The position numbers and the translations under genes were made by a program. Shown in pieces: positions 20,748 through 29,578 of a DNA stretch of 64,000 bases. The stretch's first letter is position 1. The number at the start of each line of letters is the position of its first letter. This DNA comes from Corynebacterium uterequi (GTDB lineage Bacteria; Actinomycetota; Actinomycetes; Mycobacteriales; Mycobacteriaceae). The stretch spans positions 434,001 to 498,000 of the forward strand of contig NZ_CP011546.1 of NCBI RefSeq assembly GCF_001021065.1, written 5' to 3'. Below the pieces are notes generated by a model that worked only from the letters and a program-made list of their open reading frames with translations, searched no databases and was not told the origin of the DNA.

Positions 20748-21604
20748 TTCTCGGCATCCTCAAGGCGAGCCTGGATCTTCGCCAGCTCCTCCGGGGTGCG
20801 GTCGACGGCGACGGCGGTGCCGCCGGAGGACTCCAGGACGGCCTCGGCCACGGCCGGGTCCTTCCACAGCTCGGTGAGCTTGATGAGCGTCGGGTCGGTG
20901 GCGCGATCCTCGGTGGTGGCGAAGACGTTGATGTAGGGCTCGGCCTGCTCAGTGTCCGGGTCGTCCTGGAAGATGGCGAGTCCGGCGTCGATGCCGGCGC
21001 GCTCCAGGAAGGAGTTGTTGATGACGGCCGGGGTGCCTTCGCCGTAGGCGATGGTGGTCTGGGCGGCGTCGACGGGCGTGACCTCTACCTTGGACTTCGC
21101 CTGGTCGATGTCTGCCGGGGACGGGTTAATGAGGCCGTCTTCCTTGAGGGTGACGAGGCCGGCCTGGACGAGGACGTTGATGGCGCGGCCCTGGTTGGTC
21201 GGGTCGTTGGGGATGGCGATCTTCTTTCCCTCGATGCCGGCGAGGGAATCGTGGTCCTTCCAGAACAGGGCCAGCGGGTAGATCTCGGTGGCGCCGATGG
21301 CCTTGAGGTTGTCCCCGGAGCCGGCGTTGTAGTCGGAGAGGAAGAGGATGTGCTGGAACTTATTGATGTCGATCTCGCCCTGGGCCAACGCCTGGTTGGG
21401 GGTGTTGTAATCGGAGAAGGCGACGACCTCAAGGTCGATGCCGTTCTGCTCGGCGAGGTCGGTGAACACGTCCCACTCGCGGAGGTTGGCGTCGGTGGTG
21501 CCGATCTTGATGGTGTCGGAATCGTCGTTCGATCCGCAGGCAACGAGCCCGGTGGCGGTCAGGGTGACGGCAAGGGTGCCGGCGAGGACGCGGTGCAGCT
21601 TCAC
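20744..21604 (-). CDS. metQ: Methionine-binding lipoprotein
   Basis: A 286-residue NlpA/MetQ-family substrate-binding lipoprotein. The signal peptide ends in lipobox TGLVAC (Cys23). Family motifs are IKIGTTDAN, VAFSDYNTPNQALAQGEIDI and KKIAIPNDPTNQGRA. It presents methionine to MetNI. It starts with GTG 21604 after AAAGG. It is first in the operon and divergent from dnaE2. I looked for a SAM riboswitch or McbR operator in its leader and found none that convinced me. Confidence 0.95.
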   Translation of the reverse strand: MKLHRVLAGTLAVTLTATGLVACGSNDDSDTIKIGTTDANLREWDVFTDLAEQNGIDLEVVAFSDYNTPNQALAQGEIDINKFQHILFLSDYNAGSGDNLKAIGATEIYPLALFWKDHDSLAGIEGKKIAIPNDPTNQGRAINVLVQAGLVTLKEDGLINPSPADIDQAKSKVEVTPVDAAQTTIAYGEGTPAVINNSFLERAGIDAGLAIFQDDPDTEQAEPYINVFATTEDRATDPTLIKLTELWKDPAVAEAVLESSGGTAVAVDRTPEELAKIQARLEDAEK

Positions 21605-21743
21605 GGTGGAGCCTTTCGAGTTGAAAACAGCTAGTCGCGGTCAAGCCCCACGCAGGTGCGAAAAAGAATTCTGGGCGCGGGGTTATTTCTGGCTGGTGGC
21701 AAAATAGCACCGCGCGTACCGCTTAGTCTACTTGGAACACGTC

Positions 21744-21782
21744 TTGCGGTCGAACAGGCGTGTGATTATGGTGAGTGAGGTG
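21744..21782 (+). promoter_or_regulatory. dnaE2 promoter with an SOS-like box
   Basis: TTGCGG (21744-21749), 17-nt spacer, TATGGT (21767-21772). The spacer contains TCGAAC-aggc-GTGTGA (21750-21765), 10 of 12 matches to TCGAAC-N4-GTTCGA. An in-frame GTG at 21780 lies 7 nt after the -10, the leaderless geometry. TAGTCT at 21724-21729 is an alternative -10. Confidence 0.5.
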
Positions 21783-24700
21783 AGTGTAACTGGGGGAGCG
21801 GGCCTGAGCTGGTCGCGGCTGGAGAGAATCCTCTCCGGCCGCCCCGGCCCCGTGCCGGTGCCGGCAGGTGATGCGGGTCCTCGGCCGCGGCCTGCCACCT
21901 CCGTCGGTGGTGGCCGGGCCTTCGCCGAGCTGCACGCCGCCTCCAGCTACAGCTTCCTGCGGGGGGCGAGCTCTCCCGCGGCGATGGTGCAGCGCGCAGC
22001 TGAGCTGGGAATAACGGCGCTGTGCCTAGCGGATCGGGACGGGTTTTATGGCGCCGTCCAGACGGCCGAGGCCGCCGCCGCAGCCGGGCTGGCCACCGTC
22101 TACGGCGGCGAACTCAGCCTCGAGGGTCGAGTGCTGACCTGCCTGGCCAAGGACGTGGCCGGCTATCAGCGGCTGTCGCACCTGATGGCCGACGCACACA
22201 TGGCCGGCGGCCGCAAGGGGCGTGTCGTGTATCCGCCGCTCGAACTCATAGCCGACCGAATGGAAGGGCACTGCTTTATCCTTGCCGGTCACGAGTGGGC
22301 GGACGACATCCCCCGGCTCGTGGGCTGCGTCGGGGAGGACAACGTCGTCGTGGAATATGCGGTGAGCATGACCCCACAGGACTATGACCATCACCGGCTG
22401 CTCGACCGCTTCAACAACATGCGGGCGATCGCCACCGCCCGGCCCACCGCCGCCACCCGCAACGATGCCCGCCTCGCGGCGGCGAAAGCGGCGCTGGCCA
22501 GGCGAGAGAGCGTGGACGTGGCGGCCCCGGAGCTGCACCCGATGGGGGCGACGTGGCTGCGTTCCGGGGACCAGCTCGCCGCCGCGTTGCCCGGCCGGGA
22601 GCACCTCATCGACGCCGCCGTCGCCCTCGCCGAGGAGTGCGCCTTCAACCTCGACCTCGTGGCCCCGCAGCTGCCCGATTTCCCCGTCCCCGAAGGCCAC
22701 ACGGAGATGAGCTGGCTGCGGGAACTGACGCGTCGGCGCGGAATCGAGCGCTACCGGACCCGCCCGGCCGACGTGCGCGAGCGCGCTGCCGCCCAGATCG
22801 ACCGGGAGCTGCGGGTCATCGAGCAGCTCAACTTCCCCGGCTACTTCCTCATCGTCAATGACCTGGTGGATTTCTGTCGTCAGTCCAACATCTTGTGCCA
22901 GGGGCGCGGCTCCGCGGCGAACTCGGCGGTGTGCTTCAGCCTCGGGATCACCAATGTGGAACCGATCAGCGCGGGGCTGCTGTTCGAGCGCTTCCTCTCG
23001 GCCGAGCGCGACGGCCCGCCGGACATCGACGTCGACATCGAATCCGGCCGCCGCGAGGAGGTCATCCAATACGCTTATGAGACCTACGGCCGCCACCGGG
23101 CCGCCCAGGTGGCCAACGTCATCACCTACCGTCGCCGCGGCGCGATCCGCGACGCCGCCCGCGCACTCGGACACCCGCCGGGGGCGGAGGATGCGTGGTC
23201 GAAAGGGCTCGCCGCGGCCCCGCCCGACGTCACCGCCCTCGCCGAGCAGCTCGAAGGCCAACCCCGCCACCTGGGTATTCACTCCGGTGGCATGGTCATT
23301 TGCGATCGGCCCATTGCCGACGTGGTCCCCACCGAGTGGGCGCGCAAGGAACGCCGTTCCGTCATCCAGTGGGATAAGGACGACGCCGCAGCTGCCGGGC
23401 TGGTGAAATTCGACCTGCTCGGCCTGGGGATGCTGGAGGCGCTTCACCACATGATCGACCTGGTCCGCGAGCAGCACGGCCGCGAGGTCAACCTCTGGGA
23501 GCTGGACCTCGCCGACGCCGAGGTCTACGACATGCTCTGCCGGGCCGATTCGGTAGGCGTGTTCCAGGTGGAGTCCCGTGCGCAGATGGCCACCCTGCCT
23601 CGGCTGAAACCGCGGGTCTTTTTCGACCTGGTCGTGGAGGTGGCGCTCGTGCGCCCAGGTCCGATCCAGGGCGGGTCTGTCCACCCCTATATACGGCGGC
23701 GTAACGGCGAGGAACCCGTGACCTTCGACCACCCGGTGCTTAAGAAGTCGCTGGGCAAGACGTTGGGGATACCGCTGTTTCAGGAGCAGCTCATGCAGGT
23801 GGCAGTCGACGCCGCGGGGTTCAGCGGCGGGGAGGCTGATGCGCTTCGGCGCGCCATGGGCTCGAAGCGTTCCGCGGCGAAGATGGCGGCGTTGCAACGC
23901 CGTTTCTTCGACGGGCTGCGCGCCACGCACGGCATCACCGGCGAGGTCGCGGAGAAACTGTGGGCGAAGATCGTTGCGTTCGCGGCCTACGGTTTCCCCG
24001 AATCCCATTCCCAGTCCTTCGCCTCCTTGGTGTATTTCTCCGCGTGGTTCAAGCGCTACTACCCGGCCGAGTTCTGCGTGGGCCTGCTGCGCGCCCAGCC
24101 GATGGGTTTCTATTCCCCGCAGTCGCTCATCCAGGACGCTCGCCGTCACGGCGTGGAGGTGTTGCCCGTTTGCGTGAACAATTCCGAGGAGCAGGCCTCG
24201 GTGCAACAGGGCCGGATTCGGCTGGGGTTGGGCCTCGTCGACGGGTTGGGGCTGCCGGCGGCGGCGCGGGTGGCGGCTCACGCACCGTACACGGCGGTGG
24301 AGGACCTGTCGCGGCGCGCCGGGCTCAGCGTCGCGCAGGTTTCGGCGTTGGCTCGGGCGGGAGCCTTGGATTGCTTCGGATTGGACCGCAGGCAGGCGCA
24401 GTGGCAGGCCGGAGTGGCCGCCACCGAGAAGGAGGGAATGCTGCCGGGGATGTCGGCGATCGCGGCGCCGTCATTGCCGGGGATGACCGAGCTGGAGCTG
24501 TTGTGCGCCGACATCGCGGCCACCGGGGTGACGGTGGACCGGCAGCCGATGGAGCTGCTGCGCGCCCGGCTGGACGAGATGGGGGTGCTGCGCGCCGCGG
24601 ATCAGCTGTCGGTGGCCGACGGCACCCGCGTCCGGGTGGCGGGGGTGGTCACGCACCGGCAGCGGCCGAAGACCGCCGGTGGGGTGACCTTCTTCGGCCT

Positions 24701-24902
24701 GGAGGACGAAACGGGGCTGGTCAACCTCGTGGTGCCGGTGGGGTTGTGGCAGCGGCAGAAGGCGGTGGCCCTGTCCGCCCGGGTGCTCATGGTCCGGGGC
24801 ATTGTGCGCAACGCCAACGGCGCGGCGACGATCACCGCTGACCGGCTCGACGACCTGCCGGTCGGGCGGTGGTTGAGCCGGGGCGCGCGGGACTTCCGCT
24901 AG
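21768..24902 (+). CDS. dnaE2: Error-prone DNA polymerase DnaE2
   Basis: A C-family polymerase of about 1044 residues used for damage-induced mutagenesis with ImuA' and ImuB. The N-terminal PHP domain begins FAELHAASSYSFLRGASSP. Catalytic aspartates sit in PPDIDVDIESGRR. The helix-hairpin and OB-fold regions follow, and the protein ends in the DnaE2-type RGARDFR. The start is uncertain: ATG 21768 is annotated, TTG 21732 would add 12 residues, and GTG 21780 fits a leaderless message. An SOS-like box lies in the promoter. It ends 12 nt before the convergent metal-permease gene. Confidence 0.95.
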   Translation: MVSEVSVTGGAGLSWSRLERILSGRPGPVPVPAGDAGPRPRPATSVGGGRAFAELHAASSYSFLRGASSPAAMVQRAAELGITALCLADRDGFYGAVQTAEAAAAAGLATVYGGELSLEGRVLTCLAKDVAGYQRLSHLMADAHMAGGRKGRVVYPPLELIADRMEGHCFILAGHEWADDIPRLVGCVGEDNVVVEYAVSMTPQDYDHHRLLDRFNNMRAIATARPTAATRNDARLAAAKAALARRESVDVAAPELHPMGATWLRSGDQLAAALPGREHLIDAAVALAEECAFNLDLVAPQLPDFPVPEGHTEMSWLRELTRRRGIERYRTRPADVRERAAAQIDRELRVIEQLNFPGYFLIVNDLVDFCRQSNILCQGRGSAANSAVCFSLGITNVEPISAGLLFERFLSAERDGPPDIDVDIESGRREEVIQYAYETYGRHRAAQVANVITYRRRGAIRDAARALGHPPGAEDAWSKGLAAAPPDVTALAEQLEGQPRHLGIHSGGMVICDRPIADVVPTEWARKERRSVIQWDKDDAAAAGLVKFDLLGLGMLEALHHMIDLVREQHGREVNLWELDLADAEVYDMLCRADSVGVFQVESRAQMATLPRLKPRVFFDLVVEVALVRPGPIQGGSVHPYIRRRNGEEPVTFDHPVLKKSLGKTLGIPLFQEQLMQVAVDAAGFSGGEADALRRAMGSKRSAAKMAALQRRFFDGLRATHGITGEVAEKLWAKIVAFAAYGFPESHSQSFASLVYFSAWFKRYYPAEFCVGLLRAQPMGFYSPQSLIQDARRHGVEVLPVCVNNSEEQASVQQGRIRLGLGLVDGLGLPAAARVAAHAPYTAVEDLSRRAGLSVAQVSALARAGALDCFGLDRRQAQWQAGVAATEKEGMLPGMSAIAAPSLPGMTELELLCADIAATGVTVDRQPMELLRARLDEMGVLRAADQLSVADGTRVRVAGVVTHRQRPKTAGGVTFFGLEDETGLVNLVVPVGLWQRQKAVALSARVLMVRGIVRNANGAATITADRLDDLPVGRWLSRGARDFR

Positions 24903-24914
24903 GCGGCTTGTCCG

Positions 24915-25808
24915 CTAGGCTACGCGGGCGCTGGCGGCCTGCTCCCGGGCGAGGCGTCCGCGGCGGATGCGCAAGAAGACCCGGTAGGTGATGAGCACCG
25001 CGGTGAATTGCAGGCCGAAGTAGACGGCCATGCCCGCCGAGGTGGCAGCGTCCACCGCGTAGGCGAGGTAGAACCCGACGACGGCGCCGACCGCGGCGAA
25101 GGTGACCGTCGCCACCATCATCTCACCCAGCCGGGTGGCGAAGATGCGGGCGGTGGCCGCGGGGGCAATCATGAGCGAGACGATGAGCAGCGCACCGGCG
25201 GCGTTGAAGGCGGCGGTGACGGTGACGGCGACGACGAACATGAACGCCACCGCGAGCGTTCGCTGCGGGATGCCGAGCAGCTGGGCGTGCTCCGCGTCGA
25301 AGGTAGCGGCGGTCAACTTCGGGAAGACGGCGTAGAGGAACGCCACGTTAAGCAGGAGGATCGCCAGCATGACATACATGTAGCGCGGCCCGAAGTCGAG
25401 GGTGCCGATGATGAGGTGCTCGAAGGAGGCCAGGTTGAGGTCGCCGACGAGGACGACGTGGGTGTCCAGGTGCACCGAGCTAAACGAGGAGGACACGACG
25501 ATGACACCGATGGCGAACATCGCCGGGAAGATCAGGCCTAGCGGGGCGTCGCCGGAGAGCATCCGGGTCCGGGCCAGCGCCTCGGTGCCGAGAACGACGA
25601 GCAGGCCGGCACTTGCTGCCCCGAGCAGGAGCAGGGGCGAATCGAGGTTCCGGGAGAAGAGATAGCCGACGACGATGCCGGGGAAGACGGCGTGGCCGAT
25701 GCCGTCGATGAGCATCGACTGCTTGCGCAGGACGATGAACACCCCGGGCAGGGCGCAGGCGACGGCGGTGACGATAGCGAGCAGAACCGCTCCGATAACG
25801 AAAGGCAT
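24915..25808 (-). CDS. Manganese/zinc ABC transporter permease, second subunit
   Basis: A 297-residue integral membrane protein of the ABC-3 (ZnuB/MntC) family with about eight hydrophobic segments. The N terminus carries the permease motif GVFIVLRKQSMLIDGIGHAV, and NAAGALLIVSLMIAPAATAR is the other family block. It is the last gene of a four-gene metal-uptake operon and pairs with the permease 3 nt upstream, presumably as a heterodimer. The C-terminal tail is basic (RIRRGRLAREQ). Confidence 0.92.
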   Translation of the reverse strand: MPFVIGAVLLAIVTAVACALPGVFIVLRKQSMLIDGIGHAVFPGIVVGYLFSRNLDSPLLLLGAASAGLLVVLGTEALARTRMLSGDAPLGLIFPAMFAIGVIVVSSSFSSVHLDTHVVLVGDLNLASFEHLIIGTLDFGPRYMYVMLAILLLNVAFLYAVFPKLTAATFDAEHAQLLGIPQRTLAVAFMFVVAVTVTAAFNAAGALLIVSLMIAPAATARIFATRLGEMMVATVTFAAVGAVVGFYLAYAVDAATSAGMAVYFGLQFTAVLITYRVFLRIRRGRLAREQAASARVA

Positions 25809-25811
25809 AAC

Positions 25812-26681
25812 TTAGGCCACCGCCTGGGCGTGGCGCCGGCGCGGGGACAGCACGAGCGAGGCCACGAGGAAGATAAAGAGGACAACGACAATGACCGGAC
25901 CAGTGGGCATGGGCCCGTGTTTGATGGACAGGTAGGAGCCGATGGCCGCGGAGATCGCGCCGATGATGCCGGAGAGCGCCACCAGCGCCGCCGTGGACGT
26001 CACCCACTGCCGGGCGACGGCCGGCGGGCTGACGACGAAGGCGACCATGAGCACCAGCCCCACCGCCTTGAGCCCGATGACCGTGGCGATGGTGATGGAC
26101 GCGAACAGCGCCGCGTCGATGATGCGGGAGTTGAGCCCCACCACGCGGGTGAACTCCGGGTCGAAGCTATGCGCCGTGAATTCCTTGAAACACAACACCA
26201 TGGCGCCGATCGTCAGCGCGCCGACGATGACGCAGGAGTAAACGTCGGCCCTGGTCAGGGAGGACGCGTTGCCGAACAGGTAATCCGAGACGCCACCCTT
26301 GTCGGGGAACGGGTTACGGGAGATGTACTGCAACATGAGCATGCCGAGGCCGAAGAAGCTAGACAGCACGACCGCCATGGCCGTGTCCAGCCGGACGAGG
26401 CTCACGCGCGGAATGAGGTTGACCAGGTACATGGCGAGGGTGCCGACGAGCACCGCGCCGATGATGAGCGCGACCAGGCTGCGGCCGGAAATGCCGAACA
26501 TCGTCAGGATGAGGAAGGCACCGAGCACACCCGGAAGGCTGGAGTGGGAAATAACGTCAGAGATCAGGGACTGCCGGCGCAGGTAGGCGAAGCTGCCGAG
26601 ACAGCCGGCGGTGATCCCGATGGCCATGGAACCCCACAGGGTCATGGCGTAGGTGTGGTCGGTGAACAGTTCCAGCATCAC
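25812..26681 (-). CDS. Manganese/zinc ABC transporter permease, first subunit
   Basis: A 289-residue ABC-3 family permease with seven to eight hydrophobic segments; key blocks are GSFAYLRRQSLISDVISHSS and KAVGLVLMVAFVVSPPAVAR. The start is GTG 26681 (overlapping the ATPase stop as GTGA) or ATG 26678; both give translational coupling. With the downstream permease it forms the membrane channel for the metal delivered by the lipoprotein at 27382-28338. Confidence 0.92.
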   Translation of the reverse strand: MMLELFTDHTYAMTLWGSMAIGITAGCLGSFAYLRRQSLISDVISHSSLPGVLGAFLILTMFGISGRSLVALIIGAVLVGTLAMYLVNLIPRVSLVRLDTAMAVVLSSFFGLGMLMLQYISRNPFPDKGGVSDYLFGNASSLTRADVYSCVIVGALTIGAMVLCFKEFTAHSFDPEFTRVVGLNSRIIDAALFASITIATVIGLKAVGLVLMVAFVVSPPAVARQWVTSTAALVALSGIIGAISAAIGSYLSIKHGPMPTGPVIVVVLFIFLVASLVLSPRRRHAQAVA

Positions 26682-27382
26682 GCGACCTTGATGTCATAGG
26701 CGCGTTCCAAGACCTCCGGGTCCAGAGCCTGCGGGCCGGAGGCTACCAGGCGCCCGGCCTTCAAGACGATGGCCCCGTCGCAGATGTCGCGCACCGTGCC
26801 GAGGTCGTGGTGGACGAGGACGATGGACTTGTCTTTGAGGTCGCGCAGAACCTTGAGGATGGCGGCTTCGCTGGCGGCGTCGATGCCGGCGAAGGGTTCG
26901 TCCATGACGAGCAGGTCCGGCTTCTGTGCCAGGGTGCGGGCCAAGAAGACTCGCTGGCGCTGGCCGCCGGAGAGCTGCCCGATCTGCCGGCGCGCCAGGT
27001 CGGCGATGCCGGTGTGTTCCATCGCCTCGTCGGCGATGGCTTTGTGCTTAGCGCCGGGGCGGCGGAACCACCCGAGATCCCCGTACGTGCCCATGAGGAC
27101 CACGTCGCGCACGGTGATGGGGAAGTCCCAGTCGACGCTGGCGGACTGCGGCATGTAGCCGACGCGACGACGCACGTCGTCGAGGCGGCCGCCGAAGAAG
27201 AGGACGTCGCCGGTCGCCGGGGTGAGGCCGAGCATGGCCTTGAGCAACGTGGACTTTCCGGATCCGTTCGGGCCGATGATCCCCGTGACCAAGCCCTCGG
27301 GGATGGTGACACTCACGTCGTCGAGGGCACGATTAGTGCCGTAGTCGACGGTCAAATTCCGGCATTCGGCGACGGTGTTCAC
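26678..27382 (-). CDS. Manganese/zinc ABC transporter ATP-binding protein
   Basis: A 234-residue ATPase. Walker A is GPNGSGKST (37-45), the Q-loop is at YMPQ (76-79), the signature LSGGQ at 137-141 and Walker B LLVMDEP with Asp161 and Glu162. The stretch SVDWDFPITVRDVVLMG is typical of ZnuC/MntB ATPases. The start shares one base with the stop of the binding-protein gene (27382). It powers uptake through the two permeases. Confidence 0.94.
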   Translation of the reverse strand: MNTVAECRNLTVDYGTNRALDDVSVTIPEGLVTGIIGPNGSGKSTLLKAMLGLTPATGDVLFFGGRLDDVRRRVGYMPQSASVDWDFPITVRDVVLMGTYGDLGWFRRPGAKHKAIADEAMEHTGIADLARRQIGQLSGGQRQRVFLARTLAQKPDLLVMDEPFAGIDAASEAAILKVLRDLKDKSIVLVHHDLGTVRDICDGAIVLKAGRLVASGPQALDPEVLERAYDIKVA

Positions 27383-28338
27383 TACTCGCTCAGCTCCTCA
27401 GCGATGGAGGAGGCGTTGTGCTCGAAGACGCCGAGGTAGGTGTCCACCGGGGCCTCGGAGCCGAGGGTGTCGGCGAAGAGCTCGGTGTCGGAGATCTCCA
27501 CGTCCCAGCCGCGGGACTGGACGGCTTCCTTCAGGGCGGTGATGGCCTGCGGGTTGGCCTGGTTGTCCTGGAAGATGACCTTGACCTTGTTCTCCACGAT
27601 GTAGTCGGCCAGATCAGAGATCTCGCTGGCGGACTTGGCGGCCTCGGTGGAGACGAAGTCGGTGGCGTGAACCTCGAAGTCGTAGGTGGCGCCGAAGTAG
27701 TTGAAGGCGTCGTGGCCGGTGACGAGGATGCGGTTCTTCACGCCGGCGAGGGCCTCCTCGGCCTTCTTGTCGGCCTCGGCGATCTTCGCCTGGTAGGCGT
27801 CCGCGTTCTCGGCGTAGGTCTTGGCGTCGTCCGGGTTGATCTCGCTGAGCTTGTTGGCGACCTCGTCGACAACGATGGTCCAGGCATCGGGGGAGTTCCA
27901 GATGTGCGGGTCGTGGAGGTTGTCCTCCCACGGCAGCAGCAGGTCCTCGGGGAGCTTGTCACCGACGGCGACCTGCTTGTCGCCGAGGGCTTCGAGCTGG
28001 TCGATCATCTGAGCCTCGAGGTGCAGGCCGTTCCACACGACGACGTCCGCGTCCTGAATCTGCTGGATGTCCTGCGTGGAGGGCTGGTAGGTGTGGGGGT
28101 CGCCGCCCGGGCCGACCATGGTGATGACCTCGGCGTCGGGGGCGATGTTGGCGACGGCGTCAGCCAGGTAGCCGGTGGTGGCGTACACGGTGAGCTGGTC
28201 GTCCTTGGCTGCGCTGGGGGCGTCGGACGCGCCGGAGCTGGCAGAGCTGCTGCCGGTGCTGCTGTTCGTCGAGCATGCGACGAGGGTGCCTGCGGTGACC
28301 AGGGCCAACGAGACGGTAGCCGCCTTCTTCAAGAACAT
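27382..28338 (-). CDS. Metal-binding lipoprotein of the TroA/ZnuA family
   Basis: A 318-residue exported binding protein. The signal peptide ends in lipobox TLVAC (Cys22), followed by a Ser-rich linker. Predicted metal ligands are His82 (GDPHTYQ), His145 (HDPHIWNS), His209 (VTGHDAF) and Asp258 (FQDNQAN). A His-His-His-Asp set is found in zinc binders and in TroA; strict manganese binders usually have Glu at the third place. ATG 28338 follows AGGAGAG. A plausible -10, TAGGGT, lies about 50 bp upstream. It heads the transporter operon and is divergent from the DtxR-family regulator. Confidence 0.93.
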   Translation of the reverse strand: MFLKKAATVSLALVTAGTLVACSTNSSTGSSSASSGASDAPSAAKDDQLTVYATTGYLADAVANIAPDAEVITMVGPGGDPHTYQPSTQDIQQIQDADVVVWNGLHLEAQMIDQLEALGDKQVAVGDKLPEDLLLPWEDNLHDPHIWNSPDAWTIVVDEVANKLSEINPDDAKTYAENADAYQAKIAEADKKAEEALAGVKNRILVTGHDAFNYFGATYDFEVHATDFVSTEAAKSASEISDLADYIVENKVKVIFQDNQANPQAITALKEAVQSRGWDVEISDTELFADTLGSEAPVDTYLGVFEHNASSIAEELSE

Positions 28339-28438
28339 GTTCTCTCCTGTTGGATACGAGGATTCAAGATGATGAACAAAGTGTACCCTAACTCACAGGG
28401 AAACGTAATACTCCTAGAGTCAACCGGGGCGGGTGCCG

Positions 28439-28444
28439 TACCCT
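28439..28444 (+). promoter_or_regulatory. -10 element of the mntR gene (leaderless geometry)
   Basis: TACCCT, 7 nt before ATG 28452. The 113-bp divergent region also contains TACCCT and AGGGAA half-sites (28384-28405) that could bind the metalloregulator. Confidence 0.4.
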
Positions 28445-28451
28445 GGTATTC

Positions 28452-29108
28452 ATGCATGTGAATGATCTATCGGGGCGAGCACAGGATTACCTTAAGGTTT
28501 TGTGGGATCTAGAGGAGCTCCACGGAGCACCCACGCCGATGCGTGAGATTACTCACAGGGTGGATCAGAAGGCATCGACGGCGACCGAAGCCATCAAGAG
28601 GCTCGACGCCGCCGGCCTCGTTACCCACATCCCCTACACCGGCGTCAGCCTCACCGACGCCGGCCGCGTCCTAGCCGTGCAAATGGTGCGCCGGCACCGC
28701 CTCGCCGAATCGCTGCTGGTTACCGTGATGGGCTACACGTGGGACGAGGTGCACGACGACGCTGAGATCCTCGAACACGCCATGAGCGATATCTTCATCG
28801 ACCGCGTGGACAGCCTGCTTGGCTACCCGACGCGGGACCCACACGGTGACCCCATCCCGCGCGCCGACGGGGTGACGGAGCCGCTCTCTCAGGTCACGCT
28901 CGCCGAGGTCGGCCACCAGGAGGTCACCGTCGAGCAGGTCAGCGACCTCGACCCCGAGGTGCTGCGCACGCTCTTCGACGTCGGCGTCGTGCCCGGGGCG
29001 CGGGTGGCCGTCCGGTCTCGCGATGGGGACACGTGTAGCCTCGCGGTCAACGGCGCCGACGTCGTCGTCCCCGCACACATTCTTCAGGAGATTCGAGTCA
29101 TCCCATGA
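28452..29108 (+). CDS. mntR: DtxR/MntR-family metal-dependent repressor
   Basis: A 218-residue regulator. The N-terminal winged HTH holds STATEAIKRLDAAGLVTH. The dimerisation and metal domain has MVRRHRLAESLLV and HDDAEILEHAMSD, with the His, Glu and Asp residues expected for metal binding. A C-terminal SH3-like (FeoA) domain covers about 150-218. It is divergent from a metal transporter, so Mn-dependent repression of that operon is likely. The start is inferred leaderless. The next gene overlaps it by ATGA, joining it to two PH-domain proteins. Confidence 0.9.
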   Translation: MHVNDLSGRAQDYLKVLWDLEELHGAPTPMREITHRVDQKASTATEAIKRLDAAGLVTHIPYTGVSLTDAGRVLAVQMVRRHRLAESLLVTVMGYTWDEVHDDAEILEHAMSDIFIDRVDSLLGYPTRDPHGDPIPRADGVTEPLSQVTLAEVGHQEVTVEQVSDLDPEVLRTLFDVGVVPGARVAVRSRDGDTCSLAVNGADVVVPAHILQEIRVIP

Positions 29109-29578
29109 GTTCCGAGCCTCTCGCCGGCATGAATCCCGTGTCACCCAGGTTGGCGCGTATCCGCCTCATCGCCAACTGCTCCTTCTTCGGCGTCCTCGCC
29201 GTCGCCGCGGGTGCGTTGGCCTACTTTCATTCCCGGTGGTGGCTCATTGGCGTAGCCGTCTTCGTTCTCCTTATCTGCTGGTTGCTGTGGCTCATTCCCG
29301 CCCAGGTGCGGATGATGGGCTGGCAGGAGACCGACCACGAGTTTGTCATCGTCAAGGGCAAAATCTGGCACACGGTGACCGTCGTACCTTATGGGCGCAT
29401 CCAGTTCGTCGATGTCACCGCCGGGCCGCTGGAGCGCGCCAACGGGCTGAAGACCATCGAGCTGCACACCGCCTCGTCCACCTCTGACTCCGAGCTGCCT
29501 GGCCTGCCCGCCGACACCGCCGATGAGCTGCGTCAACGCCTGGCGGAGAAGGCCCGCGAGCGGATGAGTGGGCTATGA
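29105..29578 (+). CDS. Bacterial PH-domain membrane protein (YdbS-like)
   Basis: 157 residues. Two hydrophobic segments (about 22-40 and 47-66) form a hairpin, followed by a bacterial PH domain (about 75-150) with VPYGRIQFVDVTAGPLERANG. This is the YdbS pattern. In Bacillus YdbS/YdbT-type pairs have been linked to resistance to certain bacteriocins; here the role is not known. It overlaps both neighbours by ATGA, so the three genes are one translationally coupled operon behind the metalloregulator. Confidence 0.85.
   Translation: MSSEPLAGMNPVSPRLARIRLIANCSFFGVLAVAAGALAYFHSRWWLIGVAVFVLLICWLLWLIPAQVRMMGWQETDHEFVIVKGKIWHTVTVVPYGRIQFVDVTAGPLERANGLKTIELHTASSTSDSELPGLPADTADELRQRLAEKARERMSGL

Noticed and set aside
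21605..21743. McbR operator or SAM riboswitch upstream of metQ
   Set aside because: GTCTA occurs once, but the partner half-site at the right spacing matches only two of five bases. No conserved riboswitch core or terminator pair was seen.
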